Shown: positions 6,949-13,334 of the stretch, one piece after another | How the letters are laid out: each line of letters begins with the position of its first letter | Numbering within the stretch: position 1 is the first letter of the stretch | DNA from: Alphaproteobacteria bacterium | Lineage (GTDB): Bacteria; Pseudomonadota; Alphaproteobacteria; Rhodobacterales; Rhodobacteraceae | Reading direction: 5' to 3' | DNA: 15,033 nucleotides | NCBI GenBank assembly: GCA_024279075.1 | Contig: JAJRRX010000351.1 | Location: 1 to 15,033 of the forward strand | The notes under the pieces: model-generated | What the model was told of the DNA's origin: nothing | The model's database searches: none | Seen by the model: the letters and a program-made list of their open reading frames with translations, nothing else | Translations under genes and position numbers: made by a program

Positions 6949-6964
6949 ACTAAACTAGTTTAGT
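6949..6964. promoter_or_regulatory. Perfect 16-bp palindrome before uvrD, possible operator
   Basis: ACTAAACTAGTTTAGT is a perfect palindrome ending 9 bp before the uvrD start. The same 16 bp occur at 13151-13166 as the core of a longer palindrome upstream of the MFS gene. CTAG-centred palindromes of this size suit dimeric repressors such as TetR-family proteins. Its closeness to the start codon means it might also act in the mRNA leader. Confidence 0.5.
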
Positions 6965-6973
6965 TTAAGGCCC

Positions 6974-9310
6974 ATGAATGATTGGGATTACAATGAATCG
7001 GACGCCTTTGAGGCCGCCGTGCCGCTTTCGCAGCGGGCGATGCAGGCCCGCCCTGCGCCCTATATGGAGGGGTTAAACCCCGAGCAAAAGCAGGCGGTGG
7101 AAAAGCTCGACGGGCCGGTTTTGATGTTAGCAGGTGCTGGCACAGGCAAAACCAAAGCGCTTACGGCCCGCATTGCCCACCTGCTGCACACAGGCCGCGC
7201 ACGCCCCAACGAGGTGCTGGCGGTGACTTTTACGAATAAGGCCGCGCGGGAGATGAAAGAGCGCGTCGGGCACAATCTCGGCGGCACCGTTGAGGGCGTG
7301 CCGTGGCTTGGCACCTTCCACTCCATCTGCGTCAAGCTCCTGCGCCGCCATGCTGAGCTGGTGGGGCTGAAAAGCAGCTTTACCATTCTAGACACCGACG
7401 ACCAAATCCGCCTGATGAAGCAGCTTATTCGGGCCGATGGCAACATTGACGAAAAGCGCTTCCCGCCGCGCATGTTGGCGGGTATTATTGATGGCTGGAA
7501 AAACCGCGCGCTGACGCCTTCCAAAGTGCCGAGCGGAGAGGCAGGGGCCTATGGGCGGCGCGGCATTGAGCTTTACGGGCAATATCAGGCGCGCCTCACC
7601 ACGCTGAACGCAGTCGATTTCGGCGACCTGCTCTTGCACATGGTTCAAATCTTTCAGGCCTATCCTGATGTGCTGGCGCAATACCAAAGCTGGTTCAAAT
7701 ACATCTTGGTCGACGAGTATCAAGACACTAATATCGCCCAATACCTCTGGCTGCGCCTGCTGGCCTCGACCCACAAAAACATCTGCTGTGTCGGCGATGA
7801 TGACCAGTCTATCTATGGCTGGCGCGGGGCCGAGGTCGGCAACATCCTGCGCTTTGAAAAGGATTTCCCTGGCGCGCATGTGGTGAGGTTGGAGCAGAAT
7901 TACCGCTCTACGCCCCACATTCTGGCGGCGGCGGCGGGGGTAATTGACAGCAATGCGAATCGCCTTGGCAAAACCCTGTGGACGGCGGAAAAAGAAGGCG
8001 AAAAGCTGCGCCTGATCGGCCATTGGGATGGCGAGGAAGAAGCCCGTTGGATTGGCGAGGAGATTGAAGCCTATCAGCGCGGCACACGGGGGCTGGACCC
8101 CGTTTCGCCCAACGATATGGCCATTCTGGTCCGCGCCAGCCACCAGATGCGCGCCTTTGAGGACCGGTTTATGGCCATCGGCATTCCCTACCGCGTTATT
8201 GGCGGCCCGCGCTTTTATGAGCGCCTCGAAATTAGGGACGCGATGGCCTATTTCCGCGTGGTTGTTAGCCCTGATGATGGCATGGCCTTTGACCGCATCG
8301 TCAACACCCCCAAGCGCGGGCTGGGCGACAAAGCCCTGCAAACCGTGGCCAAAGTGGCGCGGGATAACGGGGTTTCGCCCTTTGAGGGCGCGCGGATCGT
8401 GGTGACAGAGAAACTGCTGCCCGCGCGGGCGTGTAATAGCCTGAATGACGTGCTGCAAAACTTTGATCGCTGGCGGGAGGCCCTGCACGGCGGAGCTGAC
8501 TTTATTCGGCTGGCGGAAACGATTTTGGACGAATCCGGCTATATGGACCGCTGGAAAAACGACAAGAGCATCGAGGCCGAGGGGCGGCTGGAAAACCTGA
8601 AAGAGCTGATCGAAGCGCTGGAAAGCTTTGAAAACTTGCAAGGTTTTTTGGAGCATGTGAGCCTTGTGATGGAAAACGCCCAGACCGACAGTGAGGAAAA
8701 GGTCAGCATCATGACCCTGCACGCCGCCAAAGGGCTGGAATTCCCCTGCGTATTTTTGCCGGGCTGGGAGGATGGCCTGTTTCCAAGCCAGCGCTCGATG
8801 GATGAAAGCGGGTTGAAGGGCGAGGAGGAGGAGCGACGGCTGGCCTATGTGGGCATCACGCGGGCCGAGAAATATTGCACCATATCCTTTGTCGCCAACC
8901 GCCAAATGCATGGCCGCTGGCAAAATGCCCTGCCCTCACGCTTTATTGATGAGCTCCCTGAAGCGCATGTAGATGTGCTCACCGCGCCCGGACTTTATGG
9001 CGGCAATTACGGCGCGGCAGCCCCCAAAAGCCACCTTGAAACCCGCGTGCAAGGGGCGGATACCTACCGCTCCCCTGGGTGGCAGCGGTTGCAAAGCCAA
9101 ACCCGGCGCAACCCTGCGCCGCGCACACGGCAAGTTATTGACGAAGCTATTGAGGTTTTTGACCTTGGAGAGCGGGTGTTTCATCAGAAGTTCGGCTATG
9201 GGGCTGTCATCGCGGTTGAGGGTGATAAATTAAGCGTTGCCTTTGAGAAGTCAAATACAAAAAGCGTAATGTCGGGCTTTGTGAGCCGTGCTGGTGACCT
9301 GCCTTTTTGA
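6974..9310 (+). CDS. uvrD: ATP-dependent DNA helicase UvrD/PcrA (superfamily 1)
   Basis: 778 aa, usual length for UvrD/PcrA. The 3'-5' helicase motifs appear in order: Q-motif region LNPEQKQAV (34-42), Walker A AGAGTGKT (53-60), motif Ia VTFTNKAAREM (84-94), motif II LVDEYQD (245-251), motif III VGDDDQSIYGWRGA (273-286), motif IV LEQNYRST (306-313), motif V TLHAAKGLEF (581-590) and motif VI RLAYVGITRAE (622-632). C-terminal residues 728-773 (GERVFHQKFGYGAVIAVEG...) form the Tudor-like domain that binds RNA polymerase in PcrA/UvrD. Expected roles are nucleotide excision repair, mismatch repair and clearing of stalled polymerase. The start has only AAGG 3 nt upstream, a close spacing, so start confidence is moderate. 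The palindrome at 6949-6964 sits just upstream. Confidence 0.95.
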   Translation: MNDWDYNESDAFEAAVPLSQRAMQARPAPYMEGLNPEQKQAVEKLDGPVLMLAGAGTGKTKALTARIAHLLHTGRARPNEVLAVTFTNKAAREMKERVGHNLGGTVEGVPWLGTFHSICVKLLRRHAELVGLKSSFTILDTDDQIRLMKQLIRADGNIDEKRFPPRMLAGIIDGWKNRALTPSKVPSGEAGAYGRRGIELYGQYQARLTTLNAVDFGDLLLHMVQIFQAYPDVLAQYQSWFKYILVDEYQDTNIAQYLWLRLLASTHKNICCVGDDDQSIYGWRGAEVGNILRFEKDFPGAHVVRLEQNYRSTPHILAAAAGVIDSNANRLGKTLWTAEKEGEKLRLIGHWDGEEEARWIGEEIEAYQRGTRGLDPVSPNDMAILVRASHQMRAFEDRFMAIGIPYRVIGGPRFYERLEIRDAMAYFRVVVSPDDGMAFDRIVNTPKRGLGDKALQTVAKVARDNGVSPFEGARIVVTEKLLPARACNSLNDVLQNFDRWREALHGGADFIRLAETILDESGYMDRWKNDKSIEAEGRLENLKELIEALESFENLQGFLEHVSLVMENAQTDSEEKVSIMTLHAAKGLEFPCVFLPGWEDGLFPSQRSMDESGLKGEEEERRLAYVGITRAEKYCTISFVANRQMHGRWQNALPSRFIDELPEAHVDVLTAPGLYGGNYGAAAPKSHLETRVQGADTYRSPGWQRLQSQTRRNPAPRTRQVIDEAIEVFDLGERVFHQKFGYGAVIAVEGDKLSVAFEKSNTKSVMSGFVSRAGDLPF

Positions 9311-9404
9311 TCAATATTTACGTCGGTTTTTGGGTCTAGCAAAAATTTTCAGGATAGACCTGTTGCGCGTGTTAAGATTTCATGCCAACATGCCGCCCTA
9401 AGTC

Positions 9405-9436
9405 CCCTGTATTCCAACACAATTCTGAATTCAGGG
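9405..9436. other. Hairpin in the leader of the BMP-family gene
   Basis: CCCTGTATTC (9405-9414) pairs with GAATTCAGGG (9427-9436) with one T-T mismatch around a 12-nt loop; the right arm contains the palindrome CTGAATTCAG (9425-9434). It is followed by TTTGATAAAATTCC and TTTTT, ending at the GGAG ribosome site of the next gene. It could end uvrD transcription, attenuate the next operon or be an operator. The 157-bp gap holds no other clear element. Confidence 0.3.
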
Positions 9437-9467
9437 CGTTTGATAAAATTCCTTTTTGGAGTCCGGT

Positions 9468-10538
9468 ATGCAAAAATTGAAGTTATTTGCTGTTTTGGTA
9501 TTCGCATTATTTGCTCAGGTCGCAGCGGCGCAGGATGTGCCTAAAATTGCGTTTGTTTACATCTCGCCGGCCGGGGACCCAATTGGCTGGACCCATGAGC
9601 ACGAACGTGGGCGGCAAGCTGTACAAGATTACTTCGGCGATCAGGTGGAAACAGCGTTTTTTGAAAACACGCCCGAGGGCATGGACGGGCTAGAAACTTT
9701 ACGCCAAATCGCTAATGACGGTTATGATATGGTGTTCACCACGTCATTTGGCTATATGCAGCCTTCCATTCAGCTGGCATTTGAATTCCCCGACATTACC
9801 ATCGAGCAAGCCACCGGTTATGTGCGCACTGACAATATGTCGACCTATAACATCCGCTTTTATGAGGGCCGTGTTTCGCAAGGTATCATTGCTGGTCAAA
9901 TGACCAAAACCAACAAAGTTGGCTATATCGGCGCATTTCCCATTCCGGAAGTTATTCGCGGCATGAACGTGGCCTTTTTGGCAGCACGTTCGGTTAACCC
10001 CGATATTGAATTTGAAATCGTGTGGCTAAATTCGTGGTATAACCCCCCCGCCGAAGAGGCCGCAGCGCGGCAGCTTATTGCGAATGGGGCAGATATATTG
10101 ATGCAGCACACGGATACGGCTGAACCGATGAAAGTGGCTGAGGAGCTAGGTGTTTTTGCCTTTGGGCAATCGTCTGACATGGTGGCTTATGGCCCTGAGG
10201 CCCAGCTTTCAGCCTCGGCTGACCAATGGGGGCCTTACTATATTCGGCGCGTGCAGGCCTTTTTGGATGGCACATGGGAAAGCACAGATACTTGGGGCGG
10301 ACTAGACACTGAAATGCTGGAAATTGCGCCGTTTTCAGACCGGATACCGCTGCGCATTCAAGAACAAGCAGCGGATGCCATTTCACGCATTCGTTCTGGG
10401 CGGTTACATCCTTTTACCGGTCCAATTCGCAAGCAAGACGGCACAGGGTGGTTGGCTGCGGGCGAAACGGCATCGGATTCGGATTTGCTTACAATGGGGT
10501 TTTTTGTGGAGGGGATTACCGGGATTATCCCGCGCTAA
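9468..10538 (+). CDS. BMP-family (PnrA/Med-like) periplasmic substrate-binding protein
   Basis: 356 aa from the ATG at 9468, chosen because GGAG lies 6 nt upstream; a TTG start at 9456 would include the ribosome site itself. Signal peptide 1-22 without a lipobox, unlike the lipoprotein PnrA/BmpA members. The mature protein has the family layout: KIAFVYISPAGDPIGW (26-41), ANDGYDMVFTTSFGY (82-96), KVGYIGAFPIPEVIRGMN (150-167), VNPDIEFEIVWLNSW (176-190) and the ADILMQHTDTAEP stretch (208-220). Known members bind purine nucleosides or similar compounds for ABC import; the ligand here is unknown. No permease or ATPase gene adjoins it. The next gene begins 39 bp downstream, so an operon with the OmpA-fusion protein is likely. 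Confidence 0.88.
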   Translation: MQKLKLFAVLVFALFAQVAAAQDVPKIAFVYISPAGDPIGWTHEHERGRQAVQDYFGDQVETAFFENTPEGMDGLETLRQIANDGYDMVFTTSFGYMQPSIQLAFEFPDITIEQATGYVRTDNMSTYNIRFYEGRVSQGIIAGQMTKTNKVGYIGAFPIPEVIRGMNVAFLAARSVNPDIEFEIVWLNSWYNPPAEEAAARQLIANGADILMQHTDTAEPMKVAEELGVFAFGQSSDMVAYGPEAQLSASADQWGPYYIRRVQAFLDGTWESTDTWGGLDTEMLEIAPFSDRIPLRIQEQAADAISRIRSGRLHPFTGPIRKQDGTGWLAAGETASDSDLLTMGFFVEGITGIIPR

Positions 10539-10577
10539 TCAACACAAATATTGGGTTTACGACGGAACGAGAGCGAT

Positions 10578-12503
10578 ATGAAAAAGTTTAATACATTACT
10601 TTCTTGTGGGCTGATTTTGGCGGGTGTTTTATTCGCTTCGATTGCTTCTGCGCAAGAAAACAGTGTCACACTACGATCTATGGATCAAAATTTTGAAGCC
10701 ACCGGTGAATTGGTGTCCTCGGATGATGAATTCTACGTTCTGCGCACGATTATAGGCGAGATGAATGTGCCTCGTAGCGAGGTGGAATGCATTGGCGACG
10801 CTTGCCCCGTTGAAAATAAGGACATAACCTTGAATTCAGGTGATGGCTCGTCATTTTCGGGCGAGTTACTGGGCTATGATGGCACAAATTACATTTTGAA
10901 AACGACCATCGGTGTGCTCACTATTCGCGGTGAATTTGTGCAATGTGTTGGGGAGGCTTGCCCCGCCGAAAGCCAAATGGCTGAAGTGGATAACACGGTT
11001 ATTCTGCGCTCGGGCGATGGCACCTTCTTTGAAGGCCAATTGCAAGAGTTTGACGGCATTAACTATATTCTAAAAACAACCGTCGGCGTGCTGACCATTC
11101 GGGGCGAATTTGTGCAATGTGAAGGCGAGGCTTGCCCGGATACCGGCCCTGCTGTGGCGCGCTTTACCATCGCATCGCCGGCCGAGGAAGGTGAAGCTTT
11201 TATTGCCGAAGCATTGGCAAGGTTCACCGACGAGAAATCACTTAACTTGACCCGTTCCATCGGTGGAGAAGGCAACACCCAATTTTTGATAGGGGATGAC
11301 AGCGGCGCCTTGATCGCAGATATTTCCGTGGTTGCGGCCAACGATCGGGCGTCGATAGAGGATCTTTTTTCTAACGAGGCCGCTTTTGCACTCACCCGTG
11401 AGGCATTCTCACCCGAAACTGTGGCCGAGGTAACCGGCATGGCTGTGCCGGATATCAACGCTTTTCTTGATTCCCGCCCAATTGCGCTGGATGCGCTGGT
11501 TGCCCATATCAACCCTGCAAACAGGGTTTCGTCCATTTCAATCACGCAAATGGGGGATATCCTTTCGGGCCGCATTACCAACTGGGCCGAAATCGGAGGG
11601 GATGATTTGCCAATCACAGTTCATGCTATGGACCCTGAAAGCAACCTCGCGCGTGTTGTAGCGCGTGATATCCTTAGCCCACGCGGGCTTCAACTGAACG
11701 CAAATGGCATAATCCATACCTCGATTGATGATCTTGGCAAAACCGTCGCGGGTGACATTTCGGCTTTTGCTGTGGCTTACCGTTCGGGCGCCCATAATTC
11801 CAAAGTGCCGAGCACGCGAAATGTGTGTAATATGTTCTCCAGCGCTAATAATTTCTCTCTGCAAACGGGGGAATATCCGCTGACGTCAACATGGAATCTT
11901 TACACCCTGAAAAACCAGGACATTCCAGAAATCGCCAAGGCATTGGCTGATTACTTGGTGTCTGATCAAGGCCAAGCCGCCGCCGTAACGGTTGGCCTAG
12001 TTGGGCTTGCGATTGATCAGCAACCCATGAGCGCACAAGGAGAGCGGTTACTATCTGCTATGCTGGCTGAGGGGTTAAATACGCGAGGCATCACGGCCTA
12101 CCGTAATTACTTGGCAGAGGTTCCAACCGCGACGCGCCTGTCCACGACGCTGCGGTTTTTAACCGGCTCCTCAACGCTGGATGCCCGCGCCACTGCCGAC
12201 GTGCGGCGGATTTCTAACCTGATCAGCAGCGGCAAACTTGATCGCGATAACTTGCTGGTTATTGGTTTTAGTGACTCGGTAGGCAATTTTGCTGGCAATG
12301 TTAACCTGTCCCGCAACCGCGCTGGCGTTGTTAAGGCCTTATTGTTGCAAGACAATATTGGCCGCCTCCAGTCAGAGGATGTGCTGGCCTTTGGCTTTGG
12401 CCCCGTAGCGCCTGTGGGCTGTAACACTTCGATTGAAGGCAAAAGTCTAAATCGCCGGGTGGAAGTCTGGATCCGTGGTGCCAACCAAGAGCGCCTGCGC
12501 TAG
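10578..12503 (+). CDS. Secreted three-domain protein: Cys repeats, PstS-like domain, OmpA-like domain
   Basis: 641 aa from the ATG at 10578, where the signal peptide begins (1-25, ASA-Q); an upstream start at 10551 adds nine unlikely residues. The ribosome site is weak. Residues 29-187 are three repeats of about 48 aa, each ending C-x-G-x-ACP. Residues 194-480 resemble a PstS-type binding domain (RPIALDALVAHINPANRVSSIS, GDILSGRITNWAEIGG). Residues 526-633 are an OmpA C-terminal-like peptidoglycan-binding domain: SDSVG with D566, NLSRNRA with R581, and NRRVEVWI. It is thus probably attached to the cell wall in the periplasm, presenting a binding domain. PstS-OmpA fusions are familiar in this group as far as I recall; the triplicated Cys module is the unusual part. 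The ligand is not evident. Likely operon with the BMP gene 39 bp upstream. Confidence 0.85.
   Translation: MKKFNTLLSCGLILAGVLFASIASAQENSVTLRSMDQNFEATGELVSSDDEFYVLRTIIGEMNVPRSEVECIGDACPVENKDITLNSGDGSSFSGELLGYDGTNYILKTTIGVLTIRGEFVQCVGEACPAESQMAEVDNTVILRSGDGTFFEGQLQEFDGINYILKTTVGVLTIRGEFVQCEGEACPDTGPAVARFTIASPAEEGEAFIAEALARFTDEKSLNLTRSIGGEGNTQFLIGDDSGALIADISVVAANDRASIEDLFSNEAAFALTREAFSPETVAEVTGMAVPDINAFLDSRPIALDALVAHINPANRVSSISITQMGDILSGRITNWAEIGGDDLPITVHAMDPESNLARVVARDILSPRGLQLNANGIIHTSIDDLGKTVAGDISAFAVAYRSGAHNSKVPSTRNVCNMFSSANNFSLQTGEYPLTSTWNLYTLKNQDIPEIAKALADYLVSDQGQAAAVTVGLVGLAIDQQPMSAQGERLLSAMLAEGLNTRGITAYRNYLAEVPTATRLSTTLRFLTGSSTLDARATADVRRISNLISSGKLDRDNLLVIGFSDSVGNFAGNVNLSRNRAGVVKALLLQDNIGRLQSEDVLAFGFGPVAPVGCNTSIEGKSLNRRVEVWIRGANQERLR
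10662..11138 (+). repeat. Three tandem Cys-containing repeats within the OmpA-fusion gene
   Basis: Unit 1 is 10662-10808, unit 2 is 10821-10964 and unit 3 is 10995-11138. Units 2 and 3 are close copies (YILKTT-x-GVLTIRGEFVQC-x-GEACP in both), while unit 1 is diverged (EFYVLRTIIGEMNVPRSEVEC). This suggests an older first duplication and a recent second one. Each unit has two Cys five residues apart (71/76, 123/128, 181/186). Confidence 0.8.
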
Positions 12504-12579
12504 CATGCGGCTCATCGGCGACCCCTAAAGGGGCCACCTCTTCACCGCAGGCACAAGTGCCATCGCCCTACGGGCCATG

Positions 12580-12601
12580 GCCTCGGCTACGCCTCGGCGA
12601 G
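12580..12601 (+). repeat. GC-rich intergenic repeat, copy 2
   Basis: Matches the minus strand of 238-259 at 19 of 22 positions. It is itself a direct repeat, GCCTCGGC-TAC-GCCTCGGC (12580-12598). It sits in the 12504-12619 stretch, which also has the short hairpins CCCC-TAAA-GGGG (12522-12533) and GGCAC-AA-GTGCC (12550-12561). These might help end the OmpA-fusion transcript, but none has a T-run. No gene is seen there. Confidence 0.4.
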
Positions 12602-12619
12602 CCAAGATCACAGGATTGC

Positions 12620-12661
12620 TGAAAATAATAGCGCCGCGAGAGGGGAGGACTCTCGCGGCGC
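12620..12661 (-). terminator. Intrinsic terminator with UCCUCCC loop, end of the sRNA array
   Basis: A perfect 12-bp stem, GCGCCGCGAGAG (12631-12642) with CTCTCGCGGCGC (12650-12661), encloses a 7-nt loop reading UCCUCCC on the minus-strand RNA. Immediately after the stem the RNA reads UAUUAUUUUC, a U-rich tail. It therefore works as terminator of the DUF1127 transcript on the minus strand while carrying the same loop as the other stem-loops. Confidence 0.82.
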
Positions 12662-12775
12662 CATGTGTTTACCGATAGGTGGGAGGACCCTTCGGTAACT
12701 GGAAGCGTTTCGACATCCTGCCGAAACGCTAGTTTGCCAGACAGTGGGAGGAACCGCTGGCAAAACTGGGTTCGA
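12620..12775 (-). ncRNA. Array of stem-loop RNAs with UCCUCCC loops (CcsR / cuckoo-type sRNAs)
   Basis: In the order of transcription, four stem-loops follow the DUF1127 stop: 12733-12764 (8-bp stem), 12704-12730 (9-bp stem, AGCGTTTCG/CGAAACGCT), 12669-12698 (7-bp stem) and 12631-12661 (12-bp stem, terminator). The first, third and fourth carry the identical heptamer UCCUCCC in the loop (complements of GGGAGGA at 12746-12752, 12681-12687, 12643-12649). The second has GCAGGAUGU instead. In Rhodobacter sphaeroides a DUF1127 gene (ccaF1) is followed by CcsR1-4, stress-induced sRNAs with CCUCCUCCC loop motifs, cotranscribed and processed from the mRNA 3' end. The same order and motif here support the assignment. 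The motif complements Shine-Dalgarno sequences. The exact number and ends of the mature RNAs cannot be read from sequence. Confidence 0.8.
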
Positions 12776-12991
12776 CTAGTGGTAAACCGCTTTGCGGGCC
12801 ACGTCGGAAATCATTGAGCGGTTCAAGCCCAGGTCATGCAATTCACGATCAGAGAGCGCGTTCAGCTCGGTGATGGTTTTGCGAAACATTGCGCGCTGGC
12901 GCATGGTTTTCTTAAAGTTCTCAAACGCATAAAGCGCGCGAACGGGGAGTGCTGTCGGAGCACTTACGCGGGGCAGGGATACAAATGCCAT
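12776..12991 (-). CDS. DUF1127 small basic protein, CcaF1-like
   Basis: 71 aa. The C-terminal half carries the DUF1127 (YjiS-like) pattern: R-K-T-I-T-E-LNALSDRELHDLGLNRSMI-SDVARKA (about 37-68), an arginine-rich helix-turn-helix-like segment. The N-terminal half is variable, as is usual. Ribosome site AAGGAA upstream of the ATG. In Rhodobacter sphaeroides the DUF1127 protein CcaF1 binds RNA and affects maturation of the CcsR sRNAs encoded in its own 3' region; the same stem-loop arrangement lies 11 nt downstream here, so an equivalent role is likely. Induction by heat or oxidative stress is inferred from the RpoH-like promoter at 13028-13054. Confidence 0.92.
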   Translation of the reverse strand: MAFVSLPRVSAPTALPVRALYAFENFKKTMRQRAMFRKTITELNALSDRELHDLGLNRSMISDVARKAVYH

Positions 12992-13027
12992 TTTCTTTTT
13001 CCTTCATTTCATTTTCTGATGTTAGAG

Positions 13028-13054
13028 ATATAGGAATTTGCTGCACTGCAACAA
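13028..13054 (-). promoter_or_regulatory. RpoH-like promoter of the DUF1127-sRNA transcript
   Basis: On the minus strand TTG (13052-13054), 18 bases, then CTATAT (13028-13033). TTG with a CTAT-type -10 is the pattern reported for RpoHI/RpoHII promoters in Rhodobacter, including the ccaF1 locus. Transcription would begin near 13020, giving a leader of about 30 nt. A housekeeping sigma factor could also use it. Confidence 0.45.
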
Positions 13055-13143
13055 CGCATAATTTAGCCCTAGCGCCTTGCGCTTAATGCATAGCTCCACT
13101 TGGCCTCGTGTTTATGGCCCCCTCTTTCTCCCTTAGCGAGCAT

Positions 13144-13173
13144 CTACTCTACTAAACTAGTTTAGTAGAGTAG
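13144..13173. promoter_or_regulatory. Perfect 30-bp palindrome upstream of the MFS gene, possible operator
   Basis: Left arm CTACTCTACTAAACT, right arm its exact complement, with no spacer. The central 16 bp equal the palindrome before uvrD (6949-6964). It lies about 160 bp upstream of the MFS start and 120 bp upstream of the proposed DUF1127 transcription start. A repressor operator for the exporter is the likeliest reading; TetR-type repressors often control such exporters, but no regulator gene is in the window. There is no T-run for a terminator. Confidence 0.55.
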
Positions 13174-13186
13174 GGTGAAGTTGCGG

Positions 13187-13233
13187 TTTACCGTTATATT
13201 TCTTAATATTAGGCGCAATATCCCTTCGGTAAA
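13187..13233. other. Spaced inverted repeat in the MFS leader region
   Basis: TTTACCG (13187-13193) and CGGTAAA (13227-13233) are complementary across an AT-rich 33-bp spacer. The right arm lies in CCCTTCGGTAA (13222-13232), an 11-mer also found at 12688-12698 in a stem of the sRNA array. The remainder of 12992-13334 holds the DUF1127 promoter, the 30-bp palindrome and a short hairpin AGCGC-CTT-GCGCT (13071-13083); no gene is seen. Confidence 0.3.
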
Positions 13234-13334
13234 GACGGTCGCTTTCCGCTAAAACCACACCCACGCCAAACAATCATGGCGAAATGCAGCGCCAAACATT
13301 GCCAATCGCCGCCGCGCTGCCTAAGCTCCCCAAA

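Noticed and set aside
7388..8923. 511-codon open frame on the minus strand
   Set aside because: It lies opposite the uvrD helicase motifs and shows no recognisable family or ribosome site.
10587..10607. Possible lipobox (LLSC) early in the OmpA-fusion protein
   Set aside because: The cysteine at residue 10 comes before the hydrophobic core, and a normal signal-peptidase I site lies at residues 23-26.
12643..12752. GGGAGGA heptamers read as plus-strand ribosome sites
   Set aside because: None is followed by a start codon with an open frame; the stems, terminator tail and DUF1127 context place the functional strand on the minus side.
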